Positions 55,490-64,000 of a stretch of DNA of 64,000 nucleotides are shown here, piece by piece. Below the pieces are notes generated by a model that did not search any database, was not told the DNA's origin, and worked only from the letters and a program-made list of their open reading frames with translations. The stretch is from positions 806,001 through 870,000 of the forward strand of contig JAGTJL010000004.1 of assembly GCA_020746875.1 (NCBI GenBank), written 5' to 3'. Source of the stretch: Rhexocercosporidium sp. MPI-PUGE-AT-0058. Taxonomy: Eukaryota; Ascomycota; Leotiomycetes; Helotiales. A program made the position numbers and the translations under genes. Within the stretch, counting starts at the first letter, position 1, and the number at the start of each line of letters is the position of its first letter.

Positions 55490-56833
55490 ATGTCAAGGCA
55501 AACACCAGGTCTAGTGGGCGACAAGCCTCAAGCTAAGCCCAAAGCAATCGAGCCGGCCAAAAGGTTCAATCCTTTCCTCCAAAGGTCCAATCAACGACAA
55601 TTTAATGGAGGGACATTCGTGGGCAATCCCGTTTCATACTCCGAACGCGTATTCGACGAACGTTCCAGATGGGATAGGGAGCGGCGACAAAGACAAGAAC
55701 AGCTTCCTTTGGCTCTTACACCAAGAGACTTTCTGGGCCCAGAGTCCCAAATGGTAACCAACGCGCCTCAAATATCACAAACAAACTTGAGTAATGCCAA
55801 GAATGCATCGGCCCAAGGCTTAGCGGATCTTGCTACAAGAGTAGGATGTGGATTAGGCCTTCAGCACGTCGTCTTCGCAAAGGGGAAATCGCCTCCTTTC
55901 GAGCATCTGAGCAACCTAGGCAGCGGCGCTTTCAGCATTGTCGAAGAAGTCAAGAGCATAAAGACCAACGGCATTTTTGTACGAAAATCAGTTAATATCA
56001 CCGGTTCCAAAGCGGACTGGTTGTTGCCCGTGATCAAGCAAGAAGTTGATGTCCTGAAGCGACTCTCCCACTCCCACATTATAACGATTCAAGGTACCTA
56101 CCAGTCTCCTCGCAGCTTCTGCATCATCATGTCGCCTGTCGGTGATGAAGACTTGAGCGTACTCATGGAAGAAATCTCCGAGCATGGCTTCCTTCTTGAC
56201 CAACGCATCATGATATGGGAATGGATGTCCTGTCTCGTCTCAGCCCTCTCCTATATCCACAGCCAGGGCGTGCGTCATCGTGACATTAAACCCGCGAACA
56301 TCATACACAAAGGTTCACAGGTTTTCATGACGGACTTCGGATCTTGCCGCGAATTTGACATAAATGATACCAGCTCTACCAACACCGCGGCTTGGGGAAA
56401 TACCAGAAGCTACAGCGCCCCGGAAGTTCTTGACGACGATGCAAAACGTGGACGGCCAGCTGATATCTTCTCTCTTGGATGTGTATTCTTTGAGATCTAT
56501 ACTGTGGCGAGGCAGCGCTCTGTGGTCGACTTCCAACGCTTTCGGGAACGTCTGGGGCAGGGAAACTCGATGTTTGGCGTTGTGTCGCAAGATGCGCTGC
56601 GGGAATGGACTGGTGGAATGTCCAGTAGTGATATCCCCAACCTGAATGGCGAAGATGCGTTACTGAGAAAAATGCTGCTTCATGATCCCGACGAGAGGCC
56701 TTCGGCGGAACATGTGGGCTCGAATTTGAGAGCAAAGCCGTGCAAACATAACAATGCAGGGGTGTATAGCACGGTTTATTGGCCCACAGCTTTGGGTGAT
56801 AGTGCTGGAGGCGAGGAGAAGGTTGTCTACTAG
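55490..56833 (+). CDS. Serine/threonine protein kinase
   Basis: Single exon, 447 aa from MSRQTPGLVGDKPQAKPK; the frame is open further upstream but this is the first ATG. The N-terminal 140 residues are basic and low-complexity. The kinase domain runs from about residue 148: Gly loop GSGAFSIVEEV, VAIK-equivalent Lys in FVRKSVNI, catalytic loop HRDIKPANI, DFG in MTDFGSCRE, APE in YSAPEVL, and DIFSLGCVFFEIYTV. All catalytic residues are present, so it is probably active. No accessory domain identifies the pathway. It sits between two HET fragments on the same strand. HET loci often carry kinases and other signalling genes nearby, so a self/non-self role is conceivable but unproven. Confidence 0.85.
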   Translation: MSRQTPGLVGDKPQAKPKAIEPAKRFNPFLQRSNQRQFNGGTFVGNPVSYSERVFDERSRWDRERRQRQEQLPLALTPRDFLGPESQMVTNAPQISQTNLSNAKNASAQGLADLATRVGCGLGLQHVVFAKGKSPPFEHLSNLGSGAFSIVEEVKSIKTNGIFVRKSVNITGSKADWLLPVIKQEVDVLKRLSHSHIITIQGTYQSPRSFCIIMSPVGDEDLSVLMEEISEHGFLLDQRIMIWEWMSCLVSALSYIHSQGVRHRDIKPANIIHKGSQVFMTDFGSCREFDINDTSSTNTAAWGNTRSYSAPEVLDDDAKRGRPADIFSLGCVFFEIYTVARQRSVVDFQRFRERLGQGNSMFGVVSQDALREWTGGMSSSDIPNLNGEDALLRKMLLHDPDERPSAEHVGSNLRAKPCKHNNAGVYSTVYWPTALGDSAGGEEKVVY

Positions 56834-57362
56834 ATGGCAGATGCAATTTTCTGCCTACCTGCCAGCAGACTGCAGCGGTGAGCAGTGCAATTTTCGGCAT
56901 GATTTGGACAGTGGGTAAGTCAGTGATTATATACACGATGGATATCATTTTCCGTAGAATGATGCTACCTGTGATACTACTCCCCTCGATCTCTTCATGA
57001 TCTTCTTCACATCGTATACACACCCATTGAACATCATGTGTCGTCCTTGGGTACAAGATTTACCAAACCTGCCGTCGCGGATCTTGCCACATTCTGCCCT
57101 CCTATTCAGAAGAAACTACCAATATATTTATATTCGACAGCATGCGGAATACCTTGGTCGGCTTGGCACATGAAACCATTTATCACCCATCTGGGAATGT
57201 TCCTGCTTCTACAAGTTTCAACGATGAAGAAACCCACTTCGCCCTTACCTACAAGGCTTTTATCTCCCAACAATTGCTTAGATAGGAGAACGAGCTGATG
57301 AAGGTGTTGTTCCCAACTCGTGGCACTACAGCCGTAAAGGGGCAAATTTGACACAGAACGAT
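56834..57362. other. Intergenic, no gene seen
   Basis: Short frames only; no domain recognised. Confidence 0.4.
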
Positions 57363-57619
57363 ATGGAGGAAATGTACTGGCGAACTCTCGTAGCGGATAG
57401 AGACTTGTGAGATTAGCAGAAGATTCTTTGAGTCTCATTTCTGAAAGATCATTACAAGAACACCGATTATGTATTCTCTTTGGCTGCGATGTTCCTGTGG
57501 TACTGAGGAAACTCGACGCTGATAACTGGGTGATCCTGGGGGAGGCATTCGTTTACGGAGTTATGGATAGGGAGGCGTTAAACCGCGCTTTTGTAGATAT
57601 GACCTTCAATCTAGTATAG
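57363..57619 (+). pseudogene. HET-protein C-terminal remnant
   Basis: MEEMYWRTLVADRDL, then, through a possible 41-nt intron starting GTGAGA at 57407, CILFGCDVPVVLRKLD and WVILGEAFVYGVMDREAL. YWRTLVADR and the GCxVPVVLR...GExxVxGVMDxEAL block are characteristic of the region after the HET domain. The HET domain itself and the usual linker are missing. It may be the 3' end of the gene whose 5' end is at 54220, or of another copy. Confidence 0.65.
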
Positions 57620-58537
57620 TCAGAATAGCAAATGGTTGAGAGTACCGCAGAAAGAGATGGATCGGTGTTCTGACGCGAACGAGACAGACGTCTTTGTTTT
57701 CGTACTGGGGACCAACTTCTGTCTGAGGACAAATGATGTGTTCCAGATTGCTTTTGGGATATCTTGCTTTTTCTAGGGTTATCGATCCAAGATGTCGATG
57801 CAGAAGCAGCAAGACCCTTGGATTCGTAAACAGTTGACTCTCCGAGGAAAAGGAGAGTGGCACAACGCCTACAGCCAATCCTAAATCCGCACACTCCTAA
57901 TCGATCAAAAACAGGCCGGGGGAGCAAGCGCCTTGAAATGTTCGTTTCGCGTCGCTTGTCATCATCCAAAGTAATGGTAATCTTACTTAAGGCGACCAGG
58001 CTGTATTTTACCTGCAGTCCGGTGTCACTCCTCAACATAAAAAAAAACGAAATGTAATGCTTGGCGGTGAAAGTAGCGTAGTTCTTCTCCTCAAGTATGC
58101 TCATGTTTTGACTTATGCCTTTTCACAGCTCGCGCTTCAAGATTCCTCTCTTCTCCAAACAAGAACATTATATGCTTCTTCAGCGCATGCTCCAACACCC
58201 AAGCTTCGACTCCTTTTATCTCTCATCAAGCTTGCCCCATCCATTATCGCAAGGGGATTGTCGGACTAAAGTTGTGCGACGGTGTGCCAGCTCTCGCCAA
58301 TAAATGAGTGCTTAGTCCCGGAAAGGAAAACGACGGAGATGATGGTGACGAGTGCCAAGTGGAGGAATAGCCTAATGGTGATGAGTATGAGACCGAGCGA
58401 TGGACCGGTTGTAGTTGTTGCTCGATGAAGGTAGTGTGTGCTGTTACGCTGAGTTCAAATTGTTGCAATCTGGGCAGCTTTATCAGCTCTATTGAACGGG
58501 GGAAGGGACTAATACCTTTCGTAGTATTGCACAATAG
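57620..58537. other. Intergenic, no gene seen
   Basis: Overlapping frames on both strands have no features or splice support. Confidence 0.4.
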
Positions 58538-59980
58538 TCAATATTGACTGTAAAACTTTTGCTGTGCTTCTGGATGCTCGAATAGAAGACTGGAATATCG
58601 ATGAAAGGGCGGCACTAATTGCGGTGGCATTGCTGTTGATACTCTGGGTTTGAAGCACCACAGTTGGTGCACAATACCCAAGTTTTTTTTGATGGGAAAA
58701 CTCGATATGCCACTTGGTAGCATACCGAAACCGTATGATCTGTCGAGGACATGCACCCCAGCTGAGCCTGCCGCGGACTCTTCATCGTTGTTGGGAAATA
58801 CAGTCGGCCAAGTATTTGAATGTTCGAGAGTGAGTTCGCCACTCTCAGAGAGGGGATTATTAGACCCATCTGTGCCTAGTTGTAGAATCACTTGTCTTAT
58901 GTCAAGGGCTAAGCTAAAGTGGTCTGAAGACTCTGCAACACAGGCTCCGTCCCATTCATAGAGCTGTGAACCGTGATATTTGCTTCAACAGATTTAAATC
59001 CGTGAAACAGTAGCTCATCGACACCGTCTGCGGATCACGGGAGCTGGTATCTGCGGTCTCGGGGACTCGCTGCGACGATCCATTCTGCAATACGTCGCCC
59101 CAACGGATATTTGCCTTTACTTCAGATGGCGTAAAAGTCTGCTGTAGTTGACAACTAGGTATAACTGGGGGTCGAGCAGAAGATCTTCATGCAGTAAGGG
59201 TGTGGCTCGGAGCCCCAGTATCCCACATAGTCCTCCAGCAGTACCAGAACCGACCATGGTGCCATTCAAAATTTCATACCCGTTCCCCGCTATACACATC
59301 GACATAGGTAGGCTAGTCATTGGTAGTTTGTGGAACTGATAGTGAACGAGTAGAGTTCGCCTAGTTGAAGAAATGAGAAATGTTGTTTAGGTGTAGTTGA
59401 AGAACGAGATACTAGGTGGGATGGAGGACCTTATGGAAGCTGTTCCGGTCAAGATTCAAGAAAAGGGCCTTCGACGAAGACGTACCTCTTGAAGCATCAA
59501 TCATTGCATCTCTAACTTGAGATTTGATGCAAACAACATGGCTATTTAGAACAGTCCCTATCCAGTATAGTTGCTCATAGTTTGACGGGTGGTAGGCGAA
59601 GTGATTGGGAAGAAGGCACGAATTGTAGGGCCGCTATCATCATTACCTTCGCTTCTGAGAAAATCCTCAGAGTATTCTCCAAATGTGTCATATGTTGATG
59701 GCATATTCTGCATTAGACCTGATTCGTTGCCACTTAGAAGTGCTGTCTTGGTAAAATTGAGGGCATAAGGACCTTCTCCAGTGAGCGGGTCGCCAAAGAT
59801 CGATGTTATCTGAAAGTCAGAAACGGGACCGGTGGATATGAGATGGGAAGCAATTGTAGCAAGAGTGGGAAGAATCGTGACAAGTACCTTATACGGCCAT
59901 TGAAGATACCATTCTTCATGAGGTGGTAAGGATGTCCGCCATGAAACCTCTGGATTGACAGTGATACTGAGTGGAGTCAA
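58538..59980 (-). other. Fragmented coding-like sequence, probable decayed or mis-modelled gene
   Basis: Three minus-strand blocks look like real protein but cannot be joined cleanly. First, 59980-59558 has a hydrophobic helix (YKVLVTILPTLATIASHLI) then SIFGDPLTGEGPYALNFT. Second, 59320-59117 has MCIAGNGYEILNGTMVGSG. Third, about 58965-58538 has YEWDGACVAESSDHFSLALD and VILQLGTDGSNNPLSESGE. The N-x-S/T-rich, membrane-plus-lumenal composition suggests a fungal surface or membrane protein. Stops separate the blocks and the ends are unclear. I do not recognise the family. Confidence 0.4.
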
Positions 59981-61364
59981 TTAAACCCAGTAGGAACCTC
60001 CATGATAGACTCAGCCATTGTAGAAGTATACCATGTTGATTGAATTCTGATGATTATTCTAACAACTGCTGACGGCAAAGTGACCGCCGTTTGGAGATGG
60101 CCCTAAGTACTATCCACCTCAAGGCATTATTGTTTTTGTTTTCGGTCCTCTGCAACTCATTCAGCACTCGGAAAACGCAGCAATTGAATAAACGGGACAG
60201 CATTGACGTTTGAAGACATAGTGTATAGAGGTGGAGGACAATGTGCATACTAAAAACTGAAAAGCCTACCTCTCCTATAATGAAGACGCTGCTAACCAAG
60301 ATGATTGAGAAATCTTAGATACCTATCTTCTCTAAAAGCTTCGTCTGTTTGCATGCTTGAGGCTTAGGAGAGAGAGAAAGTTGAAGCCGTTAAAATGCTT
60401 ACAGATCCATGGCGCAGGCTCATCGACTACTTGTGAAAGCCCGGCTGTTCATTGGAAAATACGATTAACTCTATTCGCTGAGCACGCAAGGCAAAATCAA
60501 TGAAGTAAACAGGAAGAGCACAGGAAAAGCACAAGGAAAAGAAGCCAAAAGAAAATAAATTCAAAAGTAAGGCGTAATAATGTTGTACCTAGAAACTACT
60601 TGGCCGAGGCTGGCATCTATAGGAGACTGGCCATTACCAACGAAGAGGATTCATGACCCTCAAATTAGGCGCGAAGCGACGACGGAAGTCTGGAAAATGG
60701 GTGCATGCATGCATCCTTCCCACCTGCGAGATAAAGGTAACATATGGGCGGCCGAGATCAAAGATTTGATAGGCGACTTGGTCAACCTGGCGCTTATTCT
60801 GACTTCGATGTAGAAGAAACGACTATACAATTAGAGGTAGAAAGTTTGTAGGGTTTTCTGGTTATACGTGTTGTGTAAGTGTGCGTGAGGGCTGTGAAAT
60901 GGACTCTCCGCCAGGACGAGGCAGGCGCGTGAAATGTCTCAACACGCGCCACCTCGGTCGGTGCGTGCGATTGTTGAGTCCAACTTAGAAGTTGTCAATT
61001 GGAACGACATTGAAATTGGCAGAACGTTAAGCTTTGCTTTGAGTCTGCTGAGGATAAACGCAGGGGTGATAGTGCTAAGAACGAAAATACCAACTACTGC
61101 CTAGTTCTAGCACGACTTCATCATCACTTACTGGAGTCTCTTCGATCGTAAAAGCGCTATCGTCCTTCACCTCCAAATCTCAACTGTATATGCAATTCTC
61201 TTTTGTATTCGGACAAAGTATGCTTGCTAACTACATGTCCACCTGTCATGTATGGTCATGCCATCGAGTCATCAAACGTGAGAAACTCCAATTACGCCAC
61301 CATCCACAACAAAACAAAATCCACGCTGCAAGATGCAATTGTAGAGTTCATAATTAGAGATTTG
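59981..61364. other. Gene-poor interval
   Basis: A 77-codon frame at 60580-60813 has no features. A GC-rich inverted repeat is at 60924-60950. The last 200 bp is the 3' flank of the RRM-protein gene. Confidence 0.45.
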
Positions 61365-63068
61365 TCAAGCAGAATCCTTTGCCTTCTTGCCCTTCTTAGT
61401 CTTCTTGACGATTTCCTCGGGTGCGGCGGCAGGAGTGACAGTAGTCTCAACCAAGGAGGACTTCGACTTCTTGGTCTTCACCTTCTTCTCGGGAGCTTCC
61501 ACAGCAGGCTCAGAAATGGTGGTTTCAACGACCTTTGCCTTCTTGACCTTCTTCTCCTTCAACTTGGGCTCTTCGACGACGGCAATCGCCTCCTGAACAA
61601 CAACCTCAGCTTCCTTGTCAACCTTAGTCTTCTTTCCCTTCTTCCCCTTCGCGCCAGCCTCGGCAACCAGGGCATCGACAGTCTCCTTGGTATCTTCCTT
61701 CGATGGTGGGTGGGTCATGGCTCGCTTCTCGGCCTTGTTGTTGGTCTCTGGAAATTGTTCGGAAGGGGAAATGTGTGTGCTACCCTTCGATTTCTTGCCT
61801 TTCTTCTTCAACCCAGTATTCTCCTCAACGACAGGTGCAGCTTCGATAACCTTGACTTCGTTCTCGCCACTAGTTAACTCCTCTGGTGCCTTTGGTTTTG
61901 CAAGACCAGCAGCGGACTTGAGCTTAGGAGCCTCAAACTCGTATCCAATCTCCTTCATCTTCGCAGCGTTCTTCTCCCGCTTCCCCGATTCCCGCTCGAC
62001 CTTCGTGTTCCAGAACTCCTCCGACTTGCCTTGCTCAAGCTTTCGGCCTTCCATCTTGTTCCAGGGTACCTTCTTGAACCTCTTGTTGGCTCCCTTGAAC
62101 CAATCGGGGTTGACCTGCTCATCTGGAATAAGCTTGACCTTTAATAAGTGACTGAACATCATGTAGTTGTCCATAGTTCTGGCCACGATATCTGCGACAC
62201 CAGTGGACTCGAACTGGATCCACGCGAAGTGCTTGCTGGCACCGGTCTTCTTGTTGCGAGACAATCGAAGCTTGAGGATGGTACCGAACTGTCCGAAGTA
62301 GGCTCTCATCTCATTCTCGTAGAAACCGTGGGGAATGCGACCAACGTAGATGACTCCAGGCTTATCAGAGGCTCCAGAATCGTTCATCTTCTTCAACTTT
62401 TTCTCCTCCTTCTTGCTGAGCTGCTTTCGAGCAGGGACCTCAGCGCCCTCGGGGAGGCCATCTGCGACCTCCTCGTCGTCTCCCTCGCTCTCGAAGCCGT
62501 CCAAGATGTTCTGGGTCTCCTCATCGGCATCCGAGTCAGACTCGCCATCCATGTCTTTGTCCTCGTCCTCAAGACCGGAATCCATATCCTCGTCAACTTC
62601 AATCTCAGGCTTCGCGGAGTTGGCAATATTTTCGGAGACTGCAGTGCTATTCTTGTTCTTGGAAACAATTGCCTTCTTCGCAGCAGCGACAATCTCCTTT
62701 GGACCCTTCATCTTTTCTACGGAAGTCGCAGTGGTTTTGGATCCTTTGGGAGCTTTGTCGGCGACAGTCGAGGTCTTGACTTCAGATGCATTTTTAGGCG
62801 TCTTCGTCTTCTTCACCTTTGCAGGAGCGGCATCCTCGGTGGCTATTATGGCTGTTAGCAGTTGACCAGATAAGTATCAAGTACATATTGAACATACCTT
62901 TGCGCTTCTTTGCTGGAGTCTCGGTGGGGGTTGCGATAACATTCTTCACCTTCTTCACCTTTTCAGCTCCGACTTCAGGAACCGAAGCTGCTTTCAAATT
63001 AGCATGCGATTAGTATTCAGAGAGGTTGAATTACCCTTGCGCTTCTTGGTTTGCATATCCTTCGCCAT
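61365..63068 (-). CDS. NOP15: RRM nucleolar protein, ribosome biogenesis (NOP15/NIFK-like)
   Basis: Three exons (63068-63035, 62990-62898, 62842-61365) give 534 aa. Exon 1 is MAKDMQTKKRK plus one nucleotide. The N-terminus is Lys-rich with an acidic block (DMDSGLEDEDKDMDGESD). A single RRM is central: GVIYVGRIPHGFYENEM as RNP2, GQFGTILKLRLSRNKKTG, and KHFAWIQFESTGVAD as RNP1, then KVKLIPDEQVNPDWFKGAN. This matches Nop15/NIFK, needed for 27S pre-rRNA processing at ITS2. The C-terminal 270 residues are long, repetitive and Lys/Glu/Ala-rich, with KKGKKSKG-like modules, much longer than in yeast Nop15 (about 220 aa total). Confidence 0.9.
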
Positions 63069-64000
63069 TGTGAGAGGTTGTTCAATGCTCGAAATGTTTT
63101 GCAGTTGATTGGGTTGGGAAACTTTTTTTCGGGAAACAAATTCGAGATAGTTTTAGTTCTGCCAGCCTGTGGGCGGTGAGAGACAAGCGTGCGCTTTCTA
63201 GCGCTCCCCTCCCCCTCGCTCTTTCAACAACATGCTTGCTGAAACCAACGACCTGGACAACTATTATCAATTCTGAACTTGAACTCACTCTTTCTCTTGT
63301 GTTCATACCTAGAATCAGGTGTAAGTAACGGTGCTCAGAGACTTCTTCAGTCTCAATATCCTACGAGTATGCGGGCCTCATCCATGCCACCTTTCGAGCT
63401 TCAAAGACATGAGTGCACTCACTACTGTTGACGATCCTCGAAGGATGTTCCAATGGCCCTCATTTGACAATGAAGGATTTCCCTCTTTATCTTTCACACA
63501 TTTGAAGCCCACCCCGGCAAAGTGAGGAGATACACACAGCACTTCCAATCGACTTTCGAAGCGCAGCAGAAGCTAGAGGTCCTTAAACTCTGTAGACTGT
63601 AGGAGTTATCGGATTTTCTTTTGTTAAAAAGTCCGACTCCTATTTTTCCTTACCACAAGTCAAACCTCCATTTCAGATTTCGATTTCTATGTTTGTTTCC
63701 ACTACCATACGGCGTCTCAGGGCGTAGGCGCAATCTCGAAGTGCGGAGTAATACGACGCTAGAATAAGAACGTATCAAAAGAACTTCCTTAAGTCTCCAT
63801 ATCTTCTCTATTTCCAAGAGGTCTGTATATCTTGCTATAGCGACACCTATCTTTTCAGTTCCAAGTTCCCCTGAACCTGACTTGTCAAAATAAAATAAAA
63901 AAGTACAATCCAGATACTGATATCCCCGACCTCTCTGGGAAAATCATCCTAATGGTGGTGAGTTCCCGGATCCGCCTCTTTTCACAGCGTTATGTTAATG
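63069..64000. other. Window end; no supported gene
   Basis: Promoter side of the NOP15-like gene, then sequence with only short frames. A 64-codon frame at 63331-63525 may be chance or an exon of a gene beyond the window. Confidence 0.4.

Noticed and set aside
57554..58104. 183-codon minus-strand frame
   Set aside because: Overlaps the HET C-terminal remnant on the other strand and has no domain; treated as a shadow.
1..64000. tRNA genes, rRNA, CRISPR arrays
   Set aside because: I looked for tRNA B-box-like GGTTCGAATCC sequences and for spaced direct repeats and found none convincing. A tRNA scan could still find an intron-containing tRNA that I missed.

Overview
This window comes from a nuclear chromosome of a filamentous ascomycete. 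The evidence is short GT-AG introns of about 47-60 nt with CTGAC/CTAAC-type branch sites, compact gene spacing, a Zn2Cys6 regulator, HET-domain remnants, and protein features typical of Pezizomycotina. Protein style suggests Leotiomycetes (Helotiales), but that placement is inference. I found no operon, CRISPR array, rRNA or convincing tRNA.

Region 1 (about 0.2-37 kb) is gene-rich and mostly housekeeping. In order it holds: a P-loop kinase; a small acidic protein; a nuclear-type peroxiredoxin; a complex I accessory subunit; an orphan protein with the N-terminal domain of fungal NLR/STAND proteins; a ketopantoate-reductase-family enzyme; a macro-domain protein; a DUF3984 protein; Elongator subunit ELP1; mitochondrial ribosomal protein uL24m; RHO1; two neighbouring small Cys/His proteins; an ABC1/COQ8-family mitochondrial kinase; a small membrane protein; a mitochondrial carrier; QCR7 of complex III; and a MNN9-type mannosyltransferase. 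Mitochondrial functions are strongly represented.

Region 2 (about 38-47.5 kb) is decayed accessory DNA. A DAL5-type transporter and a class IV PLP aminotransferase diverge from a shared promoter, and a Zn2Cys6 regulator lies 35 bp beyond the aminotransferase. All three carry nonsense or frameshift lesions, so this looks like a small catabolic or amino-acid cluster lost as a unit. An apparently intact DNA-3-methyladenine glycosylase follows, then the relic of a fungal multi-pass membrane protein.

Region 3 (about 47.5-64 kb) starts with a gene-poor stretch. It then holds a GPI-anchored aspartic protease, an AVT-type amino-acid transporter, a truncated HET domain abutting transposon-like AT-rich sequence, a Ser/Thr kinase, a HET C-terminal fragment, an unresolved set of fragments on the minus strand, and a NOP15/NIFK-type ribosome-biogenesis protein.

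For most spliced genes the exon model was checked: summed exon lengths are divisible by three and splice junctions restore conserved motifs. The points most worth following up are the decaying cluster with a palindrome in its divergent promoter, a GC-AG intron, a macro-domain gene whose apparent stop lies inside a 51-nt intron, HET fragments flanking a kinase, and a recurring abrupt change from C-ending to G-ending codons inside genes.
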